Source: Paenibacillus sp. G2S3
Lineage (GTDB): Bacteria > Bacillota > Bacilli > Paenibacillales > Paenibacillaceae
Reading direction: 5' to 3'
Assembly: GCF_030123105.1 (NCBI RefSeq)
Contig: NZ_CP126095.1
Span: 1,302,001 to 1,366,000 of the forward strand
DNA: 64,000 nucleotides
Below the pieces are notes generated by a model. That model worked only from the letters and a program-made list of their open reading frames with translations, was not told where the DNA came from and ran no database searches. The position numbers and the translations under genes were made by a program. Shown piece after piece: positions 26,973 through 34,737 of the stretch. Each line of letters begins with the position of its first letter. Within the stretch, counting starts at the first letter, position 1.

Positions 26973-27419
26973 ATGAAAACTATAAATCAAATACAAACAA
27001 AACCGTCAAGCCGATATGATAGTTTTGATCCGGATCAAGAAGGGAATAAAAATACTATTTTTGCCGACGTAATAATTGATGGTAGGTCTCTTTACCAAAT
27101 GTTAAAAAAATATGATATGGTTCCTTCCCTCGGGTGGGGTAGTGAAGAGCATCAAACGAAAGTGATTAATTATTTTTTGTTAAACGAAATGCATGAATAT
27201 TTGTACTACAGATACCCAATATTAGTCTGTCCCTGGTGTGGCGATGAAGAATGTGGCTTTATATCAGTATTTATTGAGAGAGAAGAAGAGCTTATTATAT
27301 GGAGAGATTTCAAATTAGAATCCGGTAATAAAGCTATTGATATAGGCCCTTTTTGCTTTAAATGGGATGAATACGAAAAAGTTATTAGAGAGACATTTGG
27401 AACTGCGGGGATTCAATGA
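26973..27419 (+). CDS. conserved hypothetical protein with CPWCGDEECG motif
   Basis: A 148-residue protein. Features are an SLYQMLKKYDMVPSLGWG segment, a Cys cluster CPWCGDEECG near the middle that may bind zinc, and a C-terminal FKWDEYEKVI motif. I recall similar Bacillales proteins loosely labelled oxidoreductase; no cofactor site is visible. It opens an AT-rich group of small cytosolic genes, like those that accumulate as orphan immunity proteins. The start at 26973 was chosen for AAAGGAGGGAGC directly upstream; the frame is open back to 26853 without a good ribosome site. Confidence 0.65.
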   Translation: MKTINQIQTKPSSRYDSFDPDQEGNKNTIFADVIIDGRSLYQMLKKYDMVPSLGWGSEEHQTKVINYFLLNEMHEYLYYRYPILVCPWCGDEECGFISVFIEREEELIIWRDFKLESGNKAIDIGPFCFKWDEYEKVIRETFGTAGIQ

Positions 27420-27643
27420 AGTGATCTTATGTTTTTCAGGGAATTCTTTGAAAGTATATAAAGGTCTTTAGTTCATTTGAAGAATCACTGACATCTAATA
27501 ACACAGCATTCACGCTGTGGAAGCTAACGCCATTCGGTTTGCATTACCTGAAGCGAGGGACCGAAACATTATTTACAATTGGAGATAATCATTAAACAGT
27601 CTTTGATAATTTTTGTGGGAAGGACGAAAAGAGGTGTTCTTTT

Positions 27644-28114
27644 TTGGACGAACGAGAAGTTAGTTATGTAACTTATACTCAGAAACATCGAGATATCATA
27701 ATTACTGGAGCAACTGCTATCAACGATTTTTTGAATAATAAAGATATCTCTGAAAAAAGGAGTCTATTATTTTGTTTGGACATGTACTTGGATCCATATT
27801 TCGGCTATGAATTGTCTTATTTTGATGAAATTATCTTTCTCCTAGAAAAGCACCTACTCTTTGATCATTGTAAAGAAATCAAACAAGATATTCTACAATT
27901 ACTAAATGACTACTCAAAAAATAAGTTGGATTATTTAGCCGATTATATAGAAGAAATTGAATTTGAACTTCTTGCAGATGCAATATATGCATTGAGTAAT
28001 ACTTTTAATAAAGAATATATCCCGGTTTTTATTATGTTTGAAAATCACCAAAATCAAAATGTAAGTGATACTGCAAAAAATGCACTAATAGAGCTCTCAA
28101 AAAAACAACTGTGA
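27644..28114 (+). CDS. HEAT-like helical protein, possible immunity protein
   Basis: A 156-residue helical protein, cytosolic, with no recognised catalytic residues. Repeated helix pairs rich in Leu/Ile (for example ELLADAIYALSNTFNKEYIPVFIMFENH, then NVSDTAKNALIELSKK) have the look of HEAT/ARM repeats, the last ending in a typical repeat helix. Proteins of this kind next to DUF3885 genes are often immunity factors of polymorphic toxins; no toxin gene is seen here, so the role is inference. The start is TTG with AGAGGTG upstream. Base composition is clearly more AT-rich than the Tad operons. Confidence 0.55.
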   Translation: MDEREVSYVTYTQKHRDIIITGATAINDFLNNKDISEKRSLLFCLDMYLDPYFGYELSYFDEIIFLLEKHLLFDHCKEIKQDILQLLNDYSKNKLDYLADYIEEIEFELLADAIYALSNTFNKEYIPVFIMFENHQNQNVSDTAKNALIELSKKQL

Positions 28115-28168
28115 GAGTGTCTTTTGCAACTGTTGCAATGAGAATAGAGAAGAAATACCGGAGGCCAA

Positions 28169-28798
28169 ATGATACAAGGGATTTTTGAATATATTGATAA
28201 TAAATTTCCGAATTTCGAGAGTGATATACATATTAGATTTGATTTAGGTGAACCATTCCGAAATGGATCAAAACGAAGAATTAAACAAGTAAACAAAAGA
28301 GTGGTAACAATATTTGAAGAAACATTTAATCAAAATGATTTTATTTATGTCCTTATCAAAGATTGGGGTGACCAAAATGATCCTATGTTTGGAAATACAA
28401 CACCTAAATATATTTACAAGCTAATGAATGGACAGATAATTGAAGAGAGAACATTATTCGAAGTAGATGAAGATGAAGATGAGGATGATGAGGGAAAAAG
28501 ATTAGAAATTAAACATGAATATCAGGTTAAAGTATCTGCAGGGTTAGTCTCTACTTTTCCATACATAGAAATACTTGAAGGTATTAGTCACTATGAGCAA
28601 GGGAGAGAACCTTCAATAGGTCAAAGTGTATATTTTATTAGTAAAGATAAGGATATTATTTTTTATATGTATGATGATAGAGGATGTATCATTCATGCCA
28701 GTTCTAAAGATCAATTAAGACCTCTTTATTTTAAATATAATGATTGGATAGTGAATTATCATAGAGAGTATTTTGATAATTTATTCAAGGAAGTATAA
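28169..28798 (+). CDS. DUF3885 family protein
   Basis: A 209-residue acidic protein. The end, FYMYDDRGCIIHASSKDQLR followed by PLYFKYNDWIVNYHR, is the characteristic C-terminus of DUF3885 as I know it, and the start (IRFDLGEPFRNGSKRRIKQV) fits too. A run of Asp/Glu (about residues 97-108) forms a loop. The family is of unknown function and is common in Firmicute accessory clusters with immunity-like genes. It lies 55 bp after the HEAT-like gene on the same strand. Confidence 0.75.
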   Translation: MIQGIFEYIDNKFPNFESDIHIRFDLGEPFRNGSKRRIKQVNKRVVTIFEETFNQNDFIYVLIKDWGDQNDPMFGNTTPKYIYKLMNGQIIEERTLFEVDEDEDEDDEGKRLEIKHEYQVKVSAGLVSTFPYIEILEGISHYEQGREPSIGQSVYFISKDKDIIFYMYDDRGCIIHASSKDQLRPLYFKYNDWIVNYHREYFDNLFKEV

Positions 28799-28986
28799 TC
28801 ATTTGGTTAACACCATATGTTCAATGCGTTGAGGAATATCTGGACGGATCAATTACCTATAAGGGATATCTAATAATACCTATGAGTCTCCTTGAATTAC
28901 AATTAAATAGTTTGGAAAATAGAATAGAGTTTAACCACTCAGAAACGTTAGTCGAAATGTTAGAGATAAACCATCAGGAGGAACTT

Positions 28987-29412
28987 ATGTCGATTAATCC
29001 TAAGATATTTTATAGCACAAATGAAGAAACAGATTACGTCAGAAAAAAACTTATTGAATTTAACTCTAAACAAGTACCAAACGGCATTTATGAGGAGATA
29101 AATTTATGCTTGAAGGATGATAACGGAGATATTGTTGCCGGTATCAACAGTGCGATATGTTGGAATTGGATGGAAATTGGTATTTTGTGGGTGGATGATA
29201 ACTATCGTAGTCAAGGTTACGGGAAAAGATTATTGGAAGAAGCAGAGAAAATTGCCAGAGCAAAGAAATGTACTTTTATCAAATTAGATACATTCAGTTT
29301 TCAAGCGCCCGAATTTTATAAGAAATATGGATATAAAGTAATTGCAACTATCGAAGATGCTCCGCTTGGAAGTAAACACTTTTACTACAAGAAGGATCTT
29401 AGCTATGATTAA
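28987..29412 (+). CDS. GNAT family N-acetyltransferase
   Basis: A 141-residue acetyltransferase with the acetyl-CoA motif YRSQGYGKRLLEEAE and a C-terminal FYKKYGYKVIATI. The ATG at 28987 has AGGAGG 5-6 nt upstream and fits the family length. The same frame stays open back to about 28792, past an ATG at 28882; those extra residues (PYVQCVEEYLDGSITYKGYL and on) do not resemble a GNAT N-terminus and may be the tail of another, damaged gene fused in frame. Confidence 0.8.
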   Translation: MSINPKIFYSTNEETDYVRKKLIEFNSKQVPNGIYEEINLCLKDDNGDIVAGINSAICWNWMEIGILWVDDNYRSQGYGKRLLEEAEKIARAKKCTFIKLDTFSFQAPEFYKKYGYKVIATIEDAPLGSKHFYYKKDLSYD

Positions 29413-29460
29413 GGTGGCTTGAGGAAGGCATAAACCTAAAATCAAAGGAGAGAAACAACT

Positions 29461-30066
29461 GTGGAGCTTTTTAAACAAATACCCTTGTATAGATTTTTGG
29501 CATTATGTAATGAAAGTGGCATGGAAAAGACCATATTAGATTGTGGGGCAGGAGGGGATACGCCTCCACTAAGTTTGTTTGCGAATTATGGATACGCTAC
29601 ATACGGAATAGAGATGAATGTTGAGCAATTGAACAGAGCTAATCAGTTCGCAGCAGAAAGAGGGCAGAATTTAAACATACTCCAGGGCGACATGAGAGAG
29701 TTGGCAATAAGCGATGAGTCGATGAGTTTTGTGTATTCATATAACTCTATTTTTCATATGAGAAAACAGGATGTGAAAGAAGCAATAAATGAATTGAAAC
29801 GGGTGCTAAAACCTGGTGGATTATTATTTGTTAATTTTTTAACCCTTAAGGATTTTCGAGTCGGCGACGGAGTGGATTTGGGAGGAAATCAGTATGAACA
29901 AATGGAAGACGACGAATTAGTAATACACTCTTACTATGATTATCATGAAGCGGATTCTATGTTTGATGATATGCAATTAATATATAAAGAAGATCGAGTG
30001 CTTGAAAGAAAGTTTGAAGGCGAATGGATACGACAAGGATTTATCGATTACATATATAAAAAATAG
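29461..30066 (+). CDS. class I SAM-dependent methyltransferase
   Basis: A 201-residue methyltransferase of the Methyltransf_11/25 type. SAM-binding motif I is LDCGAGGDTPPLSLF (about 25-40), the acidic end of strand 2 is GIEMN, motif II GDMREL, and a post-motif RVLKPGGLLFVNFL. The substrate is unknown. It starts with GTG after AAAGGAGAG and follows the GNAT gene by 48 bp on the same strand, perhaps one unit. It overlaps its own terminator stem at the stop codon. Confidence 0.85.
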   Translation: MELFKQIPLYRFLALCNESGMEKTILDCGAGGDTPPLSLFANYGYATYGIEMNVEQLNRANQFAAERGQNLNILQGDMRELAISDESMSFVYSYNSIFHMRKQDVKEAINELKRVLKPGGLLFVNFLTLKDFRVGDGVDLGGNQYEQMEDDELVIHSYYDYHEADSMFDDMQLIYKEDRVLERKFEGEWIRQGFIDYIYKK

Positions 30067-30110
30067 TGGTATTTATGCCGCCAAAAGGAATTTGACCGTA
30101 TAAATACCAC
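30056..30110. terminator. hairpin between convergent genes
   Basis: An 11-bp stem GTGGTATTTAT/ATAAATACCAC (30066-30110, loop 23 nt). On the minus strand it is followed by TATTTTTTAT, so it mainly terminates the GyrI-like gene; the plus-strand tail is not T-rich. Confidence 0.65.
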
Positions 30111-30144
30111 TTGCCTCATTAAGTCTAGATTTTTGATAGTTGTT

Positions 30145-30636
30145 TTATAGAGTCTTCCGTTTTTGCACAGGTACCCACACTTCAACTATGGCGTCTGTTG
30201 GATTTCCATTAAGCAAAACTTCTGCAATTGGTGCTCCAGAATATTCATATTCGTAAGCCTCGGTTAAAAGTGAGCCAAACGCCTGATCTTCCAACTTATC
30301 AAATGCTAAGCGCGATAACCCACCACTGCCTGTTAAAACTAAATATTCACTTTCTGGGAAAATAACTTCATCCGCATGTTCAGGTAGAGGCTGAGAAGAT
30401 TGAACACCTGCGTAATAATAGACGTATCCGTTCTCCTCAGCTACTGCAGCGAAACCATAAGGACTTTCGGCAAGGGGACGAAGGCTAGCGATTTTTCCGT
30501 TACCAATCAGACTCTTGAAAAAAGTAGTCTTTTGGCTTGAAAACTGTGGAGAGTGAATGGTTGTCCGCTCGTCTAAAGCTGTTTTAAAACCGATAACACG
30601 AAAGGGTTGCTTCTTTTCAAGCTTAAAATTACTCAT
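30145..30636 (-). CDS. GyrI-like / AraC effector-binding domain protein
   Basis: A 163-residue stand-alone ligand-binding domain of the GyrI-like (AraC_E_bind) fold: the pattern YGFAAVAEENGYVYYYAGV and a final DAIVEVWVPVQKR is typical of its two-fold beta-alpha-beta architecture. Such domains bind small hydrophobic molecules or hydrolyse cyclopropanoids. It diverges from a truncated HTH regulator at 30734; in related genomes these two types are often paired, so the regulator probably once controlled it. Confidence 0.75.
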   Translation of the reverse strand: MSNFKLEKKQPFRVIGFKTALDERTTIHSPQFSSQKTTFFKSLIGNGKIASLRPLAESPYGFAAVAEENGYVYYYAGVQSSQPLPEHADEVIFPESEYLVLTGSGGLSRLAFDKLEDQAFGSLLTEAYEYEYSGAPIAEVLLNGNPTDAIVEVWVPVQKRKTL

Positions 30637-30733
30637 TTTTGTAATGCCTCCTAATAGGTGAATTCTGAATACGTATTAAGCATAATCTATCAACTGTGAC
30701 ATCTATATGGCATACTTGCGTGGGAGGTAGGGT

Positions 30734-31180
30734 ATGAAAATTGATCGCTTAATTACCTTGATTATGATTTTGTTGGAGCGTGAGGTGGTTAGTGCACGAG
30801 AATTGGCCGAACGTTTGGAAGTGAGCAGAAGAACTATTTATCGTGATATTGATACACTGACCTTTGCCGGGTTGCCTGTTTTTACGCATCAGGGCGCAAT
30901 GGGCGGGGTTGGATTGATGAAATCCTATAAAATGGACAAGCTGTTATTTACCCATCATGATATAGAAATATTGTTGACCAGTTTAAACAGCTACAGACAG
31001 TTATTTGGCCATAAGAGATTTGTGCATGTTGTGGAGAAGCTGAATGCTATCCCTCACGAGAGTGGTGCTGATCTTACTAAAGGGCGATTTGCAGTAGATT
31101 TATCGTTAAATCAAGGGAATGAATCGCTGCGGAATTTGCTGAGCTTTATTGAGAATTCTTTTAGTTTAAACTTTTTTTGA
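30734..31180 (+). pseudogene. C-terminally truncated YafY/WYL-type regulator
   Basis: The 148 residues start with a complete DeoR-like winged helix (MKIDRLITLIMILLEREVVS, with RRTIYRDIDTL) and continue into the helical linker normal for WYL-domain regulators (usually about 300 residues). The frame ends after LLSFIENSFSLNFF, exactly where the WYL domain should begin. Only 8 bp follow before the tRNA promoter, so the missing half is not nearby in another frame. The HTH could still bind DNA, but the ligand-binding and oligomer-forming part is lost. A promoter-proximal deletion linked to tRNA insertion is a plausible cause. Confidence 0.65.
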
Positions 31181-31188
31181 AAAAGGGC

Positions 31189-31217
31189 TTGTCAAAATTC
31201 TTGTCGTTTGATATACT
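31189..31217 (+). promoter_or_regulatory. promoter of tRNA-Glu/tRNA-Leu
   Basis: TTGTCA, 17 nt, TATACT, about 34 nt before tRNA-Glu: a strong SigA-type promoter. Confidence 0.75.
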
Positions 31218-31251
31218 CATTTTTGTTGTCACGTTAAGACAACCTTGCTAA

Positions 31252-31323
31252 GGCCCGTTGGTCAAGGGGTTAAGACACCTCCCTTTCACGGAGGTAACAT
31301 GGGTTCGAATCCCATACGGGTCA
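31252..31323 (+). tRNA. tRNA-Glu (anticodon TTC)
   Basis: Acceptor GGCCCGT/ACGGGTC, anticodon loop CTTTCAC within CCTCC/GGAGG, T-arm GGGTTCGAATCCC, discriminator A. CCA is not encoded. tRNA-Leu follows 6 nt later. Confidence 0.95.
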
Positions 31324-31329
31324 TATTAT

Positions 31330-31412
31330 GCGGTAGTGGTGGAATGGCAGACACGCTATCTTGAGGGGGTAGTGGGTGTATACCCGTGGAGGTTCGAGTC
31401 CTCTCTACCGCA
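31330..31412 (+). tRNA. tRNA-Leu (anticodon GAG), copy 1
   Basis: Class II tRNA of 83 nt: acceptor GCGGTAG/CTACCGC, anticodon stem CTATC/GGTAG with loop TTGAGGG, a variable arm with GGGTGTATACCC, and T-arm AGGTTCGAGTCCT. CCA is not encoded. An identical copy lies at 32789-32871. Confidence 0.95.
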
Positions 31413-31423
31413 TACAAAATAAA

Positions 31424-31468
31424 AAGTAAGAAATCCTTTGCTTCGCAGAGGTTTTCTTACTTTTTTTT
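31424..31468 (+). terminator. terminator after tRNA-Leu copy 1
   Basis: AAGTAAGAAA...TTTTCTTACTT hairpin with inner TTTGC/GCAGA pairing, followed by a run of T. Confidence 0.85.
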
Positions 31469-31487
31469 ATAAGGTTAGACAAGTTAA

Positions 31488-32111
31488 TTAGTTCTTAAAG
31501 GCTCTGGCATATTGGGGATAGAGCTGCCTGACACAGTCTGGGCAAATATCATGGGTGAATTGCAGAGAAAGCTGATGCTTTAAAAAATGCTCAATGGTGA
31601 TCCATTCATCCTTAGAGTTTCGAATGGACTTACAGGAAGCGCAGATAGGGATTAACGCTTGTGTTGATTGACATGTCGAACAGATGCTTGTGGGCCCTGA
31701 CAGCTGAGGTCCTTCTTTAAATGCGCCCAAATCATATAGAGAAATTATAAAAGCATTGTTTAAGTAATCATCTGAGAGAAGAGGATAGATCTCCAAACGA
31801 AAGATACGGCTCCCTTTATTGGTGGTTTGTATGGAGAACTCAGAGGTATAAATCTGATACTCTCTGCGGAGTATAATTTTCACCGAATCATAAAGCTTGG
31901 CCCATTGATCGGAATCGATGATCACATCTTGCATAAGATCCGAATAATAAGCTCCAATCCATTGTTTGTTAGGGGAGAGGCCGTATTCATGACTAAATGC
32001 CTTCCACTTTCTGTTGGTGAACTGGATAACTCCTTGGCCGTTGATGACCACCGCATTGTGCGGTAGATATTCAAGTGAATGGATAATGGAAGATGATAAG
32101 CACTTTAACAA
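31488..32111 (-). CDS. PAS-like sensor protein with CxxC zinc-ribbon-like tail
   Basis: A 207-residue cytosolic protein. The first 130 residues resemble a PAS domain (VVINGQGVIQFTNRKWKAFS opening strand, later FRLEIYPLLSDDYLNNAFII). The C-terminus has CSTC and the segment LIPICASCKSIRNSKDEW, then HDICPDCVRQLYP, a pattern common at the end of stand-alone PAS proteins. There is no kinase, GGDEF or HTH output domain, so it probably signals by protein contact. The start is TTG with AGGAGGGAG upstream. It is divergent from the XRE gene at 32340. Confidence 0.7.
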   Translation of the reverse strand: MLKCLSSSIIHSLEYLPHNAVVINGQGVIQFTNRKWKAFSHEYGLSPNKQWIGAYYSDLMQDVIIDSDQWAKLYDSVKIILRREYQIYTSEFSIQTTNKGSRIFRLEIYPLLSDDYLNNAFIISLYDLGAFKEGPQLSGPTSICSTCQSTQALIPICASCKSIRNSKDEWITIEHFLKHQLSLQFTHDICPDCVRQLYPQYARAFKN

Positions 32112-32204
32112 AAGACACCGCTCCCTCCTAGAGATCCTTCAGGATGATAAGCTTAAAGGGGGTCAGACGGCATTACATCAGACACTTGTCACCTGAGTCG
32201 CCTC

Positions 32205-32233
32205 TTATCGTCACTCTAGCCATATGATATAAT
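32205..32233 (+). promoter_or_regulatory. possible promoter of the XRE-family gene
   Basis: TTATCG, 17 nt, TATAAT. The -10 is perfect, the -35 poor. It lies about 105 nt before the start at 32340. Confidence 0.45.
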
Positions 32234-32339
32234 CGGATAATACATAGTAACACCAATTATATACTTTTTTGCGTTATTTTGCAATAGGAAATTACTTAAA
32301 TAAGTCTTTTTTTATTTTTTTGTGAAGGGCGGTTTACGG

Positions 32340-32705
32340 ATGCAGACCATATACGAACGTATAGAGTACTTAATTAAGCAAAAAGGTCTCACCAAGAAAT
32401 CATTCTGTGAGCAGTTAAATATAAGCACAGGTAATATGGGAGATTGGAAGCGGGGCAAGTCTACTCCGGGAACACATAAATTAATTGAGATCGGCGCTTT
32501 TTTTCATGTAAGTCTGGATTGGCTTATTTTAGGTAGAAATACGTCTGAAATATTGAAAGAGAGCAATGAGGACTATGATTTCGGAGATGTGAAGTTGAAT
32601 GAAGGTCGAGTGGATGAATTGCGTCCAGAGGAAAAGGAATTCATTAAAGAATACCTAGCATTCACTGAATATCGTAAGCAGAAATGGGTCGACGAAAATT
32701 CTTGA
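32340..32705 (+). CDS. XRE-family helix-turn-helix protein
   Basis: A 121-residue DNA-binding protein with an N-terminal Cro/CI-type HTH (about residues 1-65: KGLTKKSFCEQLNISTGNMG, DWKRGKSTPGTHKL, then a typical VSLDWLILGR end). The acidic helical C-terminus (RPEEKEFIKEYLAFTEYRKQ) may be for oligomerisation. The start at 32340 has GAAGGGCGG upstream; the GTG at 32322 has none. It sits between the two identical tRNA-Leu copies, next to the PAS-like gene, and the stop is 80 bp before the second tRNA. Confidence 0.85.
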   Translation: MQTIYERIEYLIKQKGLTKKSFCEQLNISTGNMGDWKRGKSTPGTHKLIEIGAFFHVSLDWLILGRNTSEILKESNEDYDFGDVKLNEGRVDELRPEEKEFIKEYLAFTEYRKQKWVDENS

Positions 32706-32788
32706 ATCAACGCCTTTACATTTTGGGGAAGTACATTTATAATAATGAATGTTGACCTCAAACAAAGTTTTATGTTTTATCTCACCGC

Positions 32789-32871
32789 GCGGTAGTGGTG
32801 GAATGGCAGACACGCTATCTTGAGGGGGTAGTGGGTGTATACCCGTGGAGGTTCGAGTCCTCTCTACCGCA
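32789..32871 (+). tRNA. tRNA-Leu (anticodon GAG), copy 2
   Basis: Identical over all 83 nt to the copy at 31330-31412, and the next bases (TACA-AAT) are also nearly the same. It stands alone, without a paired tRNA-Glu, and is followed by its own hairpin terminator. Confidence 0.95.
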
Positions 32872-32883
32872 TACAGAATGACG

Positions 32884-32917
32884 AAAGAAGCCTTGCGATG
32901 CAAGGTTTCTTTTTTTA
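32884..32917 (+). terminator. terminator after tRNA-Leu copy 2
   Basis: Stem AAAGAAGCCTTGC/GCAAGGTTTCTTT with loop GAT, followed by T. Confidence 0.85.
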
Positions 32918-32968
32918 TGCTTAACAAGTAATCGGGAAGCCCTACTTACTCGTATATTGGATAATGAC

Positions 32969-33028
32969 AAAAAGGATACTGACCGCATATCACCTAGTAG
33001 GCTGAGTGATGTGACCAGTATCCTTTTT
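32969..33028. terminator. bidirectional terminator
   Basis: AAAAAGGATACTG...CAGTATCCTTTTT with a second inner pairing (TATCAC/GTGATG). It lies 20 bp after the stop of the glutathione peroxidase gene (minus strand), and A/T runs on both sides allow termination in either direction. Confidence 0.8.
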
Positions 33029-33049
33029 CAAAATTTCTTATTGAATGGA

Positions 33050-33529
33050 TTATTTCAGAAGCTTGGAGATATAGGATTCGATCTGCTGAGGCGTAGTTTT
33101 AGGAGCAAAACGCTTAATTACACGGCCTTCTTGATCCACCAGGAACTTGGTGAAGTTCCATTTCACGCTTTTTGAGCCCAGAACACCAGGTGCTTCCTTA
33201 GATAAGTATTTGAATAATGGGTGTGCTTCATCGCCTTTTACATCAATCTTCTCGAACATTGGAAAGGTTACTCCATAATTAATTTCGCAGTATTCTGCAA
33301 TTTCATCACTTTCGCCAGGCTCCTGGCCAGCAAACTGATTGCTTGGGAAGCCAAGCACTTCGAATCCGCGATCCTTAAATTTCTCGTACACTTCCTGAAG
33401 TCCTTTATACTGAGGCGTAAACCCGCATTTGCTAGCTGTATTCACAACAAGGAGTACTTTACCTTTGTACTTGGACAATGATTCTTCTGCACCCCGAAGA
33501 GTGTTGACCTCAAAATCATAAATACTCAT
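33050..33529 (-). CDS. glutathione peroxidase (Cys type, BsaA-like)
   Basis: A 159-residue thioredoxin-fold peroxidase. The active-site Cys35 sits in [12 protein letters not shown]; the second catalytic segment FPSNQF (Gln) and the Trp of KWNFTKF complete the tetrad. Bacterial Cys-type members reduce lipid and other peroxides, usually with thioredoxin as electron donor because Firmicutes often lack glutathione. The start at 33529 has AAAGGAGGT 8 nt upstream; a GTG at 33538 would overlap that site. It is monocistronic, ending at a bidirectional terminator. Confidence 0.92.
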   Translation of the reverse strand: MSIYDFEVNTLRGAEESLSKYKGKVLLVVNTASKCGFTPQYKGLQEVYEKFKDRGFEVLGFPSNQFAGQEPGESDEIAEYCEINYGVTFPMFEKIDVKGDEAHPLFKYLSKEAPGVLGSKSVKWNFTKFLVDQEGRVIKRFAPKTTPQQIESYISKLLK

Positions 33530-33868
33530 GGATGCCACCTCCTTTGTAATTCCTAATTTTAATTTATCGCAATTTAATTGTACACCATTTATGATGGGGA
33601 GCCAAATAAGAAAATTCTACAAATCATTAACGCCTATTCGGTTTATCAAATCACAGGGATTTGAATGATCATAAATTAAATGTATCTGTATATATTTTAT
33701 GGAAATAATGACTGAATAAAGGCGTTGAACATAAAAGAGCAATAAATAGCCTCCGTGTTAGGCGTCTTTGGTTGACATCACCCTCAAAATTCTTTAATAT
33801 GTCTAAGTATCTGAGAATATGTTGCGTGTGCAATTTACAACCAAAAATTTAAATAATGGGTGATGAAG
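33530..33868. other. intergenic region of 339 bp
   Basis: AT-rich, divergent region between the peroxidase and the gene at 33869. Apart from the promoter at 33772-33800 I see no gene or clear RNA structure. Confidence 0.5.
33772..33800 (+). promoter_or_regulatory. consensus SigA promoter
   Basis: TTGACA, 17 nt, TAATAT: near-perfect housekeeping promoter, about 69 nt before the start at 33869. The gene is likely well expressed in growth. Confidence 0.85.
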
Positions 33869-34147
33869 ATGTCTTACAGACCGAATATTACGAATGTGAC
33901 CAAAGCCAGCAGCAACGATAAGGAAGGATTGTACGAGTTCATTATCAAGCTTGCTGATGGAACGGAGTGCCGTGCGTTTTATAATCGGGTTCCGGAATGG
34001 AAAATGACGAACATCAGCCGCCTGCTTAAAACTCCATGTCCAATTTGCCGCAAAGATTTCATCTGTAAATGCATGGAGGCATTCACTGCTGATTTCGAAG
34101 GACAAATGATCGGCGATCAATGGATTGAAAAGGCAATTGCTGAATAA
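33869..34147 (+). CDS. small Cys-rich conserved hypothetical protein
   Basis: A 92-residue protein. A beta-rich N-terminus (YEFIIKLADGTECRAFYNRV) is followed by TPCPICRKDFICKC, in which four Cys could hold a zinc ion, and an acidic helical end. I know similar Paenibacillus proteins only as hypothetical. It has a near-perfect SigA promoter and a terminator of its own, so it is a monocistronic, probably abundant protein. The start was set at ATG 33869 (GGTGA 5 nt upstream); GTG 33860 and ATG 33863 are alternatives. Confidence 0.65.
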   Translation: MSYRPNITNVTKASSNDKEGLYEFIIKLADGTECRAFYNRVPEWKMTNISRLLKTPCPICRKDFICKCMEAFTADFEGQMIGDQWIEKAIAE

Positions 34148-34168
34148 TTAAAGAACGGTACATGTTGG

Positions 34169-34197
34169 CGCGGGATTTCTATCCCGCGTTTTTGTTT
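34169..34197 (+). terminator. Rho-independent terminator
   Basis: CGCGGGAT-TTCT-ATCCCGCG followed by TTTTTGTTT. Confidence 0.92.
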
Positions 34198-34242
34198 ACC
34201 CAAAATATGCGATACACTTAACTTTATCAGGGAGGGGGAACT

Positions 34243-34662
34243 ATGAACGAGGAGCTGAACATTATGCAAAATAAATCCATTGTGTTGATCGATGGGGTGT
34301 GTCATCTTTGCCAAGGTTTGATTCGTTTCATCATCCCGCGTGATCCCAAGGCTAAATTTCTATTCGCGCCTTTACAAAGTGAAATAGCCGCTAAGTTAAT
34401 GAGTGAGGCTGGACTTCAACCTGGGCAGTTGAACACAGTTGTATTACTGGAAAATGGTGCTTATTATACAGAGTCGGCTGCTGTACTACGAATTGCACGT
34501 AGATTGAGATGGCCTTGGCCTGCTGCGTATATCTTCATTATAGTGCCGCGCCCAATACGGAATACCCTTTACCGCTATGTTGCAAGGAATCGTTACCGTT
34601 GGTTCGGGCGTGATGAGCAGTGTCTACTCCCAACACCGGAGATCAAACAAAGATTTTTGTAA
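34243..34662 (+). CDS. DCC family thiol-disulfide oxidoreductase (DUF393)
   Basis: A 139-residue protein with the defining DGxCxxC motif at residues 17-23 (DGVCHLC) and the usual AVLRIARRL and YRWFGR segments. The CxxC pair suggests thiol redox activity; the partner is not known. Ribosome site AGGGAGGGGG precedes the ATG. A hydrophobic stretch near residues 90-105 may be a membrane-associated helix. It is followed by a secreted-protein gene 75 bp downstream. Confidence 0.88.
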   Translation: MNEELNIMQNKSIVLIDGVCHLCQGLIRFIIPRDPKAKFLFAPLQSEIAAKLMSEAGLQPGQLNTVVLLENGAYYTESAAVLRIARRLRWPWPAAYIFIIVPRPIRNTLYRYVARNRYRWFGRDEQCLLPTPEIKQRFL

Positions 34663-34737
34663 TCCGGGATTTGGCTAGATGTTATAATGTAACCATAATT
34701 TGGTATGGTTAAGGACATTGTAGCGAGGGGTGAAGGG

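Noticed and set aside
27420..27643. possible gene remnant between the CPWCG and HEAT-like genes
   Set aside because: Short open stretches exist in two frames but neither has a start signal or recognisable motif.
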